Shown here: positions 1 to 7,599 of the stretch, piece after piece
Position numbering within the stretch: position 1 is the stretch's first letter
Layout of the letters: every line of letters starts with the position of its first letter
Source: Diaminobutyricibacter sp. McL0608
GTDB taxonomy: Bacteria; Actinomycetota; Actinomycetes; Actinomycetales; Microbacteriaceae
Direction of reading: 5' to 3'
Length of the DNA stretch: 64,000 nucleotides
Assembly (NCBI RefSeq): GCF_039613825.1
Contig: NZ_CP154826.1
Location: 744,001-808,000, forward strand
Position numbers and translations under genes: made by a program
Notes under the pieces: model-generated
Database searches by the model: none
What the model saw: the letters and a program-made list of their open reading frames with translations, nothing else
What the model was told of the DNA's origin: nothing

Positions 1-219
1 GCGCGCCGGTGGTCGCCCTCCGGTCGAGACGGCGTCGCCGGCCGGGCTGATCAGGCCGGAGGCCGCAAGCGAGTCGATGCGGGTCGAGATCGTCGAGCGG
101 GCGAGCCCGGTGAGTTCTGCGAGCTGGGCACGGGTGCGCGGCACGCCGTCGCGCAGGATGGCCAGCAGCGACGCGGCTTCGGGCGCCACGAGGGGCCGTT
201 CCCGCACGATGTCGCTCAT
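1..219 (-). CDS. ROK-family transcriptional regulator, N-terminal fragment
   Basis: Only the first 73 codons are inside the window; the gene runs off the left edge. The product begins MSDIVRERP and contains a winged helix-turn-helix (about residues 18-60, with RAQLAELTGLARSTISTRID) followed by STGGRPP, the usual linker between the HTH and the sugar-kinase-like domain of ROK repressors (NagC/XylR type). It is divergent from the sugar isomerase/dehydrogenase operon starting at 360, so control of that operon is the simplest inference. The effector sugar cannot be read because the ligand domain is missing. A marker-less MarR-type wing is the only alternative; the GGRPP linker makes ROK much more likely. 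Confidence 0.85.
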   Translation of the reverse strand, partial: MSDIVRERPLVAPEAASLLAILRDGVPRTRAQLAELTGLARSTISTRIDSLAASGLISPAGDAVSTGGRPPAR

Positions 220-254
220 GGAGTCATTGAATCACATTGTCTTCGCCGGCACAG

Positions 255-313
255 CAAAAGATGGCGATCTTCAGGCGACTTTTGATTGACAAGCGACAGA
301 AGTCTGCTTGAAT
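255..313 (+). promoter_or_regulatory. Promoter and candidate ROK operator of the isomerase/dehydrogenase operon
   Basis: TTGACA at 286-291 and TTGAAT at 308-313 are separated by 16 nt and form a plausible sigma-70 promoter. Just upstream, CAAAAG (255-260) and CTTTTG (279-284) form an inverted repeat around 18 nt, ending next to the -35 box. The layout suits repression by the divergently encoded ROK protein; this is inference. Confidence 0.5.
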
Positions 314-359
314 GGAGGAACGCGCAGCGCGCATCCAGCAACACTCGACGAGGAGAATC

Positions 360-1103
360 GTGACGCAGTCCAAACTTTCCGTACAGCTCTACACCGTGCG
401 GGAACTTCTACAAGAAGACACGGCCGGAACGCTCAAACGTCTTGCAGACCTCGGTTTCACGCAGGTCGAACCGTTCGCATTCGTCTCCTTCGGTGACGCA
501 CTCGCGCAGGGGCTCGCAGACGCCGGGCTCTCCGCGCCGACCACGCACCAGAGCTTCATCGGGAGCGAGACCGCGCCGGTCTTCGAGGCCGCGAAGGCTC
601 TCGGCATCGAGACCGTCATCGACCCGTATGTCGCGCCCGAGCGATGGACGCAGAAGGCAGACATCGACGACACCGCCGCGAAGCTGAACGCCGCTGCCAC
701 GGTCGCGGCCGACTACGGCGTGAAGGTCGGCTACCACAACCACGCCCACGAGATCGAGAACACGGTCGACGGAGTCACCGCCCTCGAGTACTTCGCCGGG
801 CAGCTCAGCGACAACGTCGTGCTCGAAGTCGACACCTACTGGGTCGCCGTCGGCGGCCAGGACCCGGTGGCCCTGATCAAGCGACTGGGTGACCGCGTCG
901 TCGCGCTCCACATCAAGGACGGTCCTGCGACCACCGAGACCAAGGACCAGGTCGCCGTCGGCCAGGGCTCGCTGCCCATCGCCGACATCATCGCTGCCGC
1001 ACCGGATGCCCTCCGCGTCATCGAGCTCGACGACTCGCGCGGCGACCGCTTCCAGGCCATCGCAGACAGCTACACCTTCCTCACCTCGCAGGGACTCGCA
1101 TGA
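360..1103 (+). CDS. Sugar phosphate isomerase/epimerase (xylose isomerase-like TIM barrel)
   Basis: A 247-residue protein of the AP-endonuclease-2/xylose-isomerase-like TIM-barrel superfamily (IolE/hydroxypyruvate isomerase-like). Likely metal ligands lie in GYHNHAHE, LEVDTYWV, LHIKDG and VIELDDS, in the order expected for the barrel. The GTG at 360 is chosen because GAGGAGA stands directly upstream; an ATG 48 nt earlier would overlap the promoter. It has no signal peptide, so it is cytoplasmic. It is the first gene of an operon with two Gfo/Idh/MocA dehydrogenases and a second isomerase of the same fold; the next gene overlaps by 4 nt. The substrate is not known: inositol-type or 3-keto-sugar chemistry are the realistic options. 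Confidence 0.85.
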   Translation: MTQSKLSVQLYTVRELLQEDTAGTLKRLADLGFTQVEPFAFVSFGDALAQGLADAGLSAPTTHQSFIGSETAPVFEAAKALGIETVIDPYVAPERWTQKADIDDTAAKLNAAATVAADYGVKVGYHNHAHEIENTVDGVTALEYFAGQLSDNVVLEVDTYWVAVGGQDPVALIKRLGDRVVALHIKDGPATTETKDQVAVGQGSLPIADIIAAAPDALRVIELDDSRGDRFQAIADSYTFLTSQGLA

Positions 1104-2215
1104 GTGCGGCGGCCACCGGAACCGTCGGCGTCGGCGTCATCGGCGCCGGCGTCATCAGCAGTGAGTACCTCAAGAACCTGACGACGTTCCCCGACCTCGA
1201 TGTGCGGTTCATCGCAGACATCGACGAGGGGCGGGCGCGTAGCCAGGCCGCGGCGTTCGGCGTGCCGGGGGCGGGCTCGGTCGACGAGCTGCTCGCCGAC
1301 GACTCCATCGAGATCGTCGTGAACCTGACGCTTCCCAAGGTGCACGTCGAGGTGGCGCTGAGGGCGCTCGCGGCGGGCAAGCACGTCTGGAGCGAGAAGC
1401 CGTTCTCCCTCGACCGCGAGAGCGGACGGGAGCTGCTCGACGCAGCCCACGCCGCGGGGCTACGCGTCGCCACTGCGCCCGACACCTTCCTCGGCGCCGG
1501 TGTCCAGTCTGCCCGTCGCCTTATCGAGAGCGGCGCGATCGGCGCACCGCTCACGGCGCTGACGCTCATGCAGAGCCCCGGCCCGGAGTCCTGGCACCCG
1601 AACCCCGACTTCCTGTTCCAGGAAGGTGCCGGGCCGCTCTTCGACATCGGCCCGTACTACATCACGACCCTGGTCCAGCTGTTCGGCCCGGTGGCCAAGG
1701 TGAGCGCAGCCGTTTCGAAGGCACGCGAGACGCGGATCATCGGCTCCGGTCCCCGCGCGGGCGAGGAATTCACCGTGACCGTTCCCACGCACGTCAGTGC
1801 GCTCTACGAATTCGAGAGCGGCCAGACGGCGCAGTGCGTCTTCAGCTTCGACTCGAAACTGTCTCGGACCCAGTTCGAGGTCGCGGGCGCGGAGGGAACA
1901 CTGGTCGTCCCCGATCCGAACACATTCGACGGTGACCTCCTCATCCACCGCGGGCGCGACGACCTCGAGACGATCCCGGCCCACGGGTCGACGACCACTC
2001 GCGGCACCGGTGTGCTCGAACTCGCCCGGGCGATCCGCGCCGGTCGCCCCGAGCGCGCATCCGGCGAACAGGCGTACCACGTGCTCGACGTGATGGTCTC
2101 GACGATCGAGGCCGGAACATCCGGAACTCCCGTCGTGATCGAGAGCACCGTCGACGTCGCGCCCAGCCTGCCCGAGGAGTGGGACCCGCGGGCGTCCACG
2201 CTCGCGGGAGCCTGA
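1100..2215 (+). CDS. Gfo/Idh/MocA family NAD(P)-dependent sugar dehydrogenase (first copy)
   Basis: A 371-residue oxidoreductase with an N-terminal Rossmann fold (GVIGAGVIS near residues 12-20) and the family EKP motif (WSEKPF, residues 99-101), followed by the C-terminal alpha/beta substrate domain. Where many relatives have DxGxH at the active site, this protein reads DIGPYY, so a tyrosine stands where the neighbouring copy has histidine (DIGSHL). It overlaps the upstream isomerase by ATGA, which implies translational coupling. It probably oxidises or reduces a sugar or cyclitol in the cytoplasm. The two copies differ clearly in sequence and are not a recent duplication. Confidence 0.87.
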   Translation: MSAAATGTVGVGVIGAGVISSEYLKNLTTFPDLDVRFIADIDEGRARSQAAAFGVPGAGSVDELLADDSIEIVVNLTLPKVHVEVALRALAAGKHVWSEKPFSLDRESGRELLDAAHAAGLRVATAPDTFLGAGVQSARRLIESGAIGAPLTALTLMQSPGPESWHPNPDFLFQEGAGPLFDIGPYYITTLVQLFGPVAKVSAAVSKARETRIIGSGPRAGEEFTVTVPTHVSALYEFESGQTAQCVFSFDSKLSRTQFEVAGAEGTLVVPDPNTFDGDLLIHRGRDDLETIPAHGSTTTRGTGVLELARAIRAGRPERASGEQAYHVLDVMVSTIEAGTSGTPVVIESTVDVAPSLPEEWDPRASTLAGA

Positions 2216-2220
2216 CCCTG

Positions 2221-3315
2221 ATGGGAGCCGACCAGCTCGGCATCGCCATCGTCGGCGGCGGGTTCATGGCGACCGTGCACTCCCGGGCGGCCAGGGCCGC
2301 CCGGGCACGGCTCGTCGGGGTCGCGTCATCGACGCCGGAGAAGGCGGCGACGGCAGCGGATGCGCTCGGGATCGCGACCGCGTACGCATCCCTCGACGCA
2401 CTGCTCGACGACGACGCCGTCGACGTCGTCCATGTGACGACGCCCAACGCCCTGCACGCCGAGCAGACCATCGCCGCGCTCGCCGCGGGCAAGCACGTTG
2501 TCTGCGAGAAGCCGCTGGCGACCACGGTCGCCGACGCCGAAAGGATGGTCGGGGCCATCGGCACGAACATCGCGACGGTGCCGTTCGTCTACCGGTTCCA
2601 TCCGATGGTGCGGGAGGCGCGGGCGCGCTTCCGTGACGGCACGGCTGGCACGGTGCTGAGCATCCACGGATCGTACCTGCAGGACTGGCTCCTCGGCGCG
2701 GACGACGACAACTGGCGGGTCGACACGGACCAGGGCGGCCGGTCGCGGGCCTTCGCCGACATCGGGTCCCACCTGGTCGACCTCGTCGAATTCGTCAGCG
2801 GCGATCGGGTGGCGCGTGTCGCCACGACGAAGAAGACGGTCTTCGCCGACCGTGCCGCGCACCACGGCATCACCACCGAAGACGCGGTCGCCGTCGTCCT
2901 CGAAACGGTGTCGGGTGCCATCGGGACCCTTCTCGTCTCGCAGGTCGCGCCGGGGCGCAAGAACCGGCTCCACCTCGAGATCGCGGGAAGCGCGGAAAGC
3001 GTCGCGTTCGACCAGGAGCACCCGGAGACGCTGTGGGTCGGCAGAAGGGGCGGCAGCCTGCTCATTCCGCGCGATGCCGACCAACTCCACGACGACGCCG
3101 CGCGCCTGTGCGTCGTGCCGGCCGGACATCCACAGGGCTACCAGGACGCGTTCAACGCGTTCGTCGCAGACACCTATGCCGCGATCGGCGGCGACACCCC
3201 CGACGGACTGCCGCAGTTCGCAGACGGACTGCGCGCAGTGCGCGTGACGGATGCGGTCATCGACGCGGCCGAATCGGGCTCCTGGATCGAGATCGAGAAA
3301 GGATCACGCTCATGA
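2221..3315 (+). CDS. Gfo/Idh/MocA family sugar dehydrogenase (second copy)
   Basis: A 364-residue dehydrogenase: Rossmann motif IAIVGGGFMA at the N-terminus, VCEKPLA as the EKP motif, and DIGSHLVDL with the usual catalytic histidine. The ATG at 2221 begins 5 nt after the previous stop and gives a protein that starts right at the nucleotide-binding strand; the in-frame start 42 nt earlier would lie inside the previous gene. It overlaps the next isomerase gene by 4 nt. The pairing of two dehydrogenases and two isomerase-like proteins suggests a multi-step route through a keto-sugar intermediate (inference). Confidence 0.87.
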   Translation: MGADQLGIAIVGGGFMATVHSRAARAARARLVGVASSTPEKAATAADALGIATAYASLDALLDDDAVDVVHVTTPNALHAEQTIAALAAGKHVVCEKPLATTVADAERMVGAIGTNIATVPFVYRFHPMVREARARFRDGTAGTVLSIHGSYLQDWLLGADDDNWRVDTDQGGRSRAFADIGSHLVDLVEFVSGDRVARVATTKKTVFADRAAHHGITTEDAVAVVLETVSGAIGTLLVSQVAPGRKNRLHLEIAGSAESVAFDQEHPETLWVGRRGGSLLIPRDADQLHDDAARLCVVPAGHPQGYQDAFNAFVADTYAAIGGDTPDGLPQFADGLRAVRVTDAVIDAAESGSWIEIEKGSRS

Positions 3316-4346
3316 CTGAAGGCTCCACCGAACTGAAGTCCACGCATCCGGTCACGCTGTTCACCGGGCAGTGGGCCGACCTGACGCTCGAAGAGGTAGC
3401 CAGGCACGCGAGCGAGTGGGGCTACGACGGCCTCGAGATCGCGTGCTCCGGCGAACACCTCGACGTGTGGCGCGCTGCCGAGGACGACGACTACCTGCAG
3501 GGCCGGCTCGACATCCTCGACCGCTACGGCCTCAAGGTCTGGGCGATCTCGAACCATCTCAAAGGCCAGGCTGTCTGCGACGACCCGATCGATTTCCGCC
3601 ACCAGGCGATCGTCGGCTCGAAGGTCTGGGGCGACGGCGATCCGGAAGGGGTGCGGCAGCGTGCGGCCGAAGAGCTGAAGCTGACCGCGAAGGTCGCCCG
3701 GCGCCTCGGCGTGGACACGGTCGTCGGCTTCACCGGTTCGAAGATCTGGCCCTACGTCGCGCAGTTCCCGCCGGTGCCCGCCGACGTGATCGACGCCGGC
3801 TACCAGGACTTCGCCGACCGCTGGAACCCCATCCTCGACGTGTTCGACGGCGAAGGGGTGCGGTTCGCGCACGAAGTGCACCCGTCGGAGATCGCCTACG
3901 ACTACTGGTCGAGCGTGCGGTCGCTCGAGGCGATCGACCACCGCGCTGCGTTCGGCTTCAACTGGGACCCCAGCCACATGATGTGGCAGGACATCGACCC
4001 GGTCGGATTCATCGTCGACTTCAAGGACCGCATCTACCACGTCGACTGCAAGGACACGCGGCTGCGGCCGAAGAACGGGCGGGCCGGCGTGCTCGGGTCG
4101 CACCTGCCGTGGGGCGATCCGCGCCGCGGCTGGGACTTCGTGTCGACCGGGCACGGCGACGTTCCGTGGGAGGACTCGTTCCGCGCGCTCACGTCCATCG
4201 GCTACACCGGCCCGATCTCGATCGAGTGGGAGGACGCCGGGATGGACCGCCTGCACGGCGCCGAAGAGGCCGTGGGGTACATCCGCTCCCTCCTGTGGAA
4301 GCTGCCCACCGCATCCTTCGACGCCGCCTTCTCGAACCAGGACTGA
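3312..4346 (+). CDS. Sugar phosphate isomerase/epimerase (second TIM barrel)
   Basis: A 344-residue xylose-isomerase-like TIM barrel, longer than the first isomerase of the operon. Metal-site segments are visible: HEVHPSE, NWDPSHMMWQ, HVDCKD and SIEWEDAGMDR. The start overlaps the previous dehydrogenase by 4 nt. Family members of this size with Gfo/Idh partners act in inositol, levoglucosan or 3-keto-glycoside breakdown, but no single function can be assigned from sequence. The operon ends here: a long hairpin follows 5 nt after the stop. Confidence 0.86.
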   Translation: MTEGSTELKSTHPVTLFTGQWADLTLEEVARHASEWGYDGLEIACSGEHLDVWRAAEDDDYLQGRLDILDRYGLKVWAISNHLKGQAVCDDPIDFRHQAIVGSKVWGDGDPEGVRQRAAEELKLTAKVARRLGVDTVVGFTGSKIWPYVAQFPPVPADVIDAGYQDFADRWNPILDVFDGEGVRFAHEVHPSEIAYDYWSSVRSLEAIDHRAAFGFNWDPSHMMWQDIDPVGFIVDFKDRIYHVDCKDTRLRPKNGRAGVLGSHLPWGDPRRGWDFVSTGHGDVPWEDSFRALTSIGYTGPISIEWEDAGMDRLHGAEEAVGYIRSLLWKLPTASFDAAFSNQD

Positions 4347-4350
4347 TCGC

Positions 4351-4407
4351 CGAGCACAGGGTTGTTCCCGTTATGCGGGCCCGATAACGCGAACAACCCT
4401 GTGCTCG
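4351..4407 (+). terminator. Long intergenic hairpin, CGAGCACAGG family
   Basis: 17-nt perfect arms, CGAGCACAGGGTTGTTC (4351-4367) and its complement at 4391-4407. The loop itself pairs through CGTTAT (4369-4374) and ATAACG (4384-4389). There is no U-tract. It lies between the isomerase operon and the pentapeptide gene. The same outer arms recur at 28615 and 47127. Confidence 0.75.
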
Positions 4408-4428
4408 CGAACGTGATTGGATGGGCGG

Positions 4429-5025
4429 ATGGACGCCCTCAGCGATACGACGATCAGGGGCGCGGACTGGTACGGACGCGACCTCGATCGCGACGAATAC
4501 ACGAAGGTCGCGTTCTTCGACGTCGACATGACCGAGCTGACCAGCACAGCGGCAGTATTCACTGACTGCTCCTTCACGAACGTGCGGTTCAACGTGTCGA
4601 AGCACACCGAGAGCGCGTTCATCAACTGCACCTTCAACCGCTGCAACTTCTTCGACGCGTCGTTCGCCCGCTGCAAGTTCACCGGCAGCGTGTTCGAGGG
4701 CTGCGCGTTCGACCTGATGGATGTCGCAGGCGGCAATTGGTCGTTCGTCGGGATGTCCGGCGCGAAACTCAGCGGGACGACGTTCCACGGCGTGAGACTG
4801 CGCGAGGCCGACCTCAATCGCGCGCGTTGCGACGGCGCGACCTTCGGCGGCTGCGACCTGTCGGGAGCGTGGATGTCCGGGGTCGACTTCACCGGAGCAG
4901 ACCTGCGCGGAAGTGACCTCAGCGCCCTCGACCCGCTCACCGCTCAGCTGAAGGGCGCGATCGTCGACCCAGCGCAGGCGGCCGTCCTCGTCGAGGCGCT
5001 CGGCCTCACTGTTCGGGCGGACTAG
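4429..5025 (+). CDS. Pentapeptide repeat protein, Qnr/MfpA-like
   Basis: A 198-residue protein made almost entirely of pentapeptide repeats (A/C-D/N-L/F-x-x, for example FINCTFNRCNFFDASFARC and ADLRGSDLS). These fold as a right-handed quadrilateral beta-helix. The C-terminal segment QLKGAIVDPAQAAVLVEAL resembles the end of Qnr proteins (LQGVKLDNYQASLLMERLG), which forms the dimerisation helix, and total length is close to Qnr (about 218). Qnr/MfpA proteins mimic DNA and bind gyrase, lowering fluoroquinolone sensitivity; whether this one does so is unproven. The ATG at 4429 is preferred; a TTG 12 nt upstream is possible. It is monocistronic, between two hairpins. Confidence 0.8.
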   Translation: MDALSDTTIRGADWYGRDLDRDEYTKVAFFDVDMTELTSTAAVFTDCSFTNVRFNVSKHTESAFINCTFNRCNFFDASFARCKFTGSVFEGCAFDLMDVAGGNWSFVGMSGAKLSGTTFHGVRLREADLNRARCDGATFGGCDLSGAWMSGVDFTGADLRGSDLSALDPLTAQLKGAIVDPAQAAVLVEALGLTVRAD

Positions 5026-5039
5026 CGAACAACCGGCCT

Positions 5040-5100
5040 GACGAAAGTCGCCAGAAGTGGTGTTCCGTGCGCGAACAGAACACTTCTGGCGACTTTCGTC
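5040..5100. terminator. Bidirectional terminator hairpin between convergent genes
   Basis: Perfect 20-bp arms, GACGAAAGTCGCCAGAAGTG at 5040-5059 and its complement at 5081-5100. The loop is 21 nt and contains a further TGTTC/GAACA pair. It fills the gap between the pentapeptide gene (+) and the ABC ATPase gene (-). Confidence 0.8.
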
Positions 5101-5112
5101 GAACAGAGCGGC

Positions 5113-5784
5113 TCAGGCGACGTCCTTCACCTGGCCGTGCTTGATGTGCAGTCGCCGCTGGGCGCGCTTCGCGATCGCCGAGTCGTGCGTGACGACGATG
5201 AGGGTGAGCCCGCGGTCCCGCCACAGCCCTTCGAGCAGGTCCATGATCTCGTCGCGGGTCTCCTCATCGAGGTTGCCGGTCGGCTCGTCCGCAAGCAGCA
5301 CATCCGGGTTCTTCACCAGCGCCCGCGCGATCGCGACACGCTGCTGCTGACCGCCTGACAGCTCGAACGGCAGGTGGGTGCCGCGGTCGCCGAGACCGAC
5401 CGACGCGAGCGCCTCCGCAGCGCGCCGCTTGCGCTCGGCGCCGCTCACCTTGAGCGGGGCTAATGCCGTCTCGACGTTCTCCTGAGCGGTGAGTGTCGGA
5501 ATGAGGTTGAAGCCCTGGAACACGAAGCCGATCTCGGTCGCACGGATCTTCGTGAGCTTGCCGTCGCCGAGCTTCGACAGGCTCGACTTCTCGAGCTCGA
5601 CCGAACCCGATGTCGGCCGGTCGAGAGCGCCGAGCATCTGCAGCAGAGTCGACTTGCCGCCGCCTGTCGGCCCCTGGATGACCACCATCTGGCCGTCCGG
5701 GATCTCGAGGGTCACGTTGTTGAGCGCAGTGACGTTGCGGCGGGACTGGGTGTAGGTCTTGGTGACGTTGGTGAGGGTGTACAC
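5113..5784 (-). CDS. ABC transporter ATP-binding protein, MacB/LolD type
   Basis: A 223-residue ATPase with Walker A GPTGGGKST (residues 38-46), signature LSGGQQQRVAIARAL (from 142) and Walker B LLADEPTGNLD (from 163). The DEPTGNLD form and short length are typical of the MacB/LolD/FtsE class that drives FtsX-type permeases by mechanotransmission. The permease gene lies directly upstream in the same operon (34 nt gap). No C-terminal extension is present. With the divergent two-component system this resembles antimicrobial-peptide or envelope-stress exporters of Gram-positives; the substrate is unknown. Confidence 0.92.
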   Translation of the reverse strand: MYTLTNVTKTYTQSRRNVTALNNVTLEIPDGQMVVIQGPTGGGKSTLLQMLGALDRPTSGSVELEKSSLSKLGDGKLTKIRATEIGFVFQGFNLIPTLTAQENVETALAPLKVSGAERKRRAAEALASVGLGDRGTHLPFELSGGQQQRVAIARALVKNPDVLLADEPTGNLDEETRDEIMDLLEGLWRDRGLTLIVVTHDSAIAKRAQRRLHIKHGQVKDVA

Positions 5785-5818
5785 GAATGCTCCTGACTGG
5801 CGTTCGACGGGTGGGCGA

Positions 5819-7390
5819 TCAGTTGACCGAGCGGAGGGCCGCTGCGGGGCGCAGGCGCGAGGCGCGCCATCCGCCGAATGCGCCGGCGAGCAGGCCGCCG
5901 AGGACGGCGAGTCCGACGGCGATGACGATCACCCAGACGGTCACCGGAGCGTGGAGTGCGATGTCGGTGGTGGATGCGGCTGCCTGGCGTGCCGCGGCCC
6001 CCACACCGCCTGCGCCGAAGCCTCCGCCTCCGCCGAAGCCGCCGCCGGTGCCCGCACCGCCGGTTCCTCCCGTGCCTGTGACGGCGCGGCCGACTCGCCC
6101 GGCGGCATCAGCGAAGCCGTTACTGATGCCGCCGGTGAGGGTGGGTGCCATCGCGTTGACGACGGCGATTCCGATCAGGCCGATCACGATGCCGACCACA
6201 CCGCCGATGAGCCCCTGTACGACCGATTCACCGGTGACCTGGCCGACGACGCGGCGGTTGCTCCAGCCGATCGCCTTCAGCGTTCCGAATTCCCGGGTGC
6301 GCCGGGTGACGCCGGAGATCGTGAAGAGGATAGCGATGAGGAAGGCCGCGGCGAGCACGATGATGGACAGCCAGGTGCCGAGGTTGGAGACGAGCTGGCC
6401 CGCGGTCCCGAGGGACCCGGAGACGCTGGATGCGAGATCGGCCTGCGTGCTCACGGTCGCCGTGGGCAGCGCCTTGGTGAGGTCGGTCTTGATCTGGTCG
6501 ATGTCGCTCGCGGACGCAGCCTTCACGTAGACCGAGCTGATCTTGCCGGTCTCGGTGGAGAGCTTCTGTGCGACGTCGAGCGGGATGTACGCGTTCGACG
6601 CCGTGGTCGAGTCTGCGCCGGTCGCGGAGACGATTCCGATGACCGTGAAGTTGGTGCCGCCGATGGTGACCGTGTCACCGCTGACCTTGGACGCCGTCTT
6701 GGCGTAGGTCGAGTCGAGCACGACGACGTCCTTGCCGATGTCGGCCTTGGTGAAGGTCCGGCCGCTGGTGAGGGTGACCGACGACAGCGGTCCGACGGCG
6801 TCGCCAGACGGGTCGAGGCCGAGCACCGAGAACGAGTCGACGGAGAACGAGCTGCCGCCTGCGCCATCCGCTCCACCGGTCGGAGCAGGGGTCGAACCCG
6901 CGCCGCCCGCCTGCCCCTGCTGCCGCTGTTCGCGCAGCTGCTGGAAGTTGGGGAGGACCCCGTCGAACGTTGTGTTCGTGAGCGAGAGCACGCCCGCCGC
7001 GGCGGCGACGTTGTGCACGCCCTGGGTCGTGGAGACCGCGGTCGCGTCCATCGTGGTCGCGCCACGCGCCGAGGCGAGCCGCGACGTGTGGATCGTGCGG
7101 TTGGAGTCGCCGCTGTCCTGCGTACCCGCTCCGGCCCCGAAGTCGAACCGGGGACCGCCTCCACCGGCCTGCGTCGTCGTTGCGGCCTGGGCGGTGGCGG
7201 GTTCCGTGATCGTGATGTCGGTGCCGACGCCGTAGACGGACTGAAGGACTGTCGCTTGCGCGTCCTTCACGCCGGCCGAGACCGCATTGACGATGATCAC
7301 GAGCGCGATCGCGAGAGCCATACCGACAGCGATGATGATCGTCTGCTTACGGCGGTTCACGAGTTCGCGTCGCAGGTAGGTGCCGAACAT
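5819..7390 (-). CDS. FtsX/MacB-type ABC transporter permease
   Basis: A 523-residue permease: transmembrane helix 1 near residues 16-40 (KQTIIIAVGMALAIALVI), a large extracytoplasmic MacB-like domain, then three C-terminal helices (LSIIVLAAAFLIAILFTISG, the VVGIVIGLIGIAVVNAM region, and WVIVIAVGLAVLGGLLAG). FGTLKAIGWSNRRVVGQV is the cytoplasmic loop contacting the ATPase. ATG at 7390 is chosen because GAGGAGA precedes it; a longer start adds 13 residues without support. Odd features are a very glycine-rich stretch between the last two helices (GTGGTGGAGTGGGFGGGGG) and a second Gly-rich patch in the outer domain. It is paired with the ATPase at 5113. Confidence 0.9.
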   Translation of the reverse strand: MFGTYLRRELVNRRKQTIIIAVGMALAIALVIIVNAVSAGVKDAQATVLQSVYGVGTDITITEPATAQAATTTQAGGGGPRFDFGAGAGTQDSGDSNRTIHTSRLASARGATTMDATAVSTTQGVHNVAAAAGVLSLTNTTFDGVLPNFQQLREQRQQGQAGGAGSTPAPTGGADGAGGSSFSVDSFSVLGLDPSGDAVGPLSSVTLTSGRTFTKADIGKDVVVLDSTYAKTASKVSGDTVTIGGTNFTVIGIVSATGADSTTASNAYIPLDVAQKLSTETGKISSVYVKAASASDIDQIKTDLTKALPTATVSTQADLASSVSGSLGTAGQLVSNLGTWLSIIVLAAAFLIAILFTISGVTRRTREFGTLKAIGWSNRRVVGQVTGESVVQGLIGGVVGIVIGLIGIAVVNAMAPTLTGGISNGFADAAGRVGRAVTGTGGTGGAGTGGGFGGGGGFGAGGVGAAARQAAASTTDIALHAPVTVWVIVIAVGLAVLGGLLAGAFGGWRASRLRPAAALRSVN

Positions 7391-7515
7391 TGTTCTCCTC
7401 GACGGCAGGCACGTTCGGATGCCGCCCATGGCGGACTACGGCCTGATGATGCGACGCTAGGGATGCGCCTTTTGGCCCCCCTATGGCGAGGCTGTGGTTT
7501 GGCTGTGCGCTGTGG

Positions 7516-7599
7516 GCGCAACCTGAGGCTTCTCGCTCACAGGTTGCGCAAAGCTTTCCCATAGGCCAGTTCGAGGAGCCTCATGATAATGGGAGTGTG
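7516..7599 (+). promoter_or_regulatory. Leaderless promoter and inverted repeat upstream of the response regulator
   Basis: GCGCAACCTG (7516-7525) and CAGGTTGCGC (7540-7549) form a perfect 10-bp inverted repeat around 14 nt, a candidate site for the response regulator itself. GATAAT (7585-7590) is a good -10 box; its expected transcription start coincides with the GTG at 7597, so the mRNA is probably leaderless. Confidence 0.55.

Noticed and set aside
5759-7564. A 601-codon open frame on the plus strand opposite the FtsX permease
   Set aside because: It mirrors the GC-rich permease gene, gives an acidic low-complexity product without any motif, and the minus-strand product has clear helices and FtsX features.
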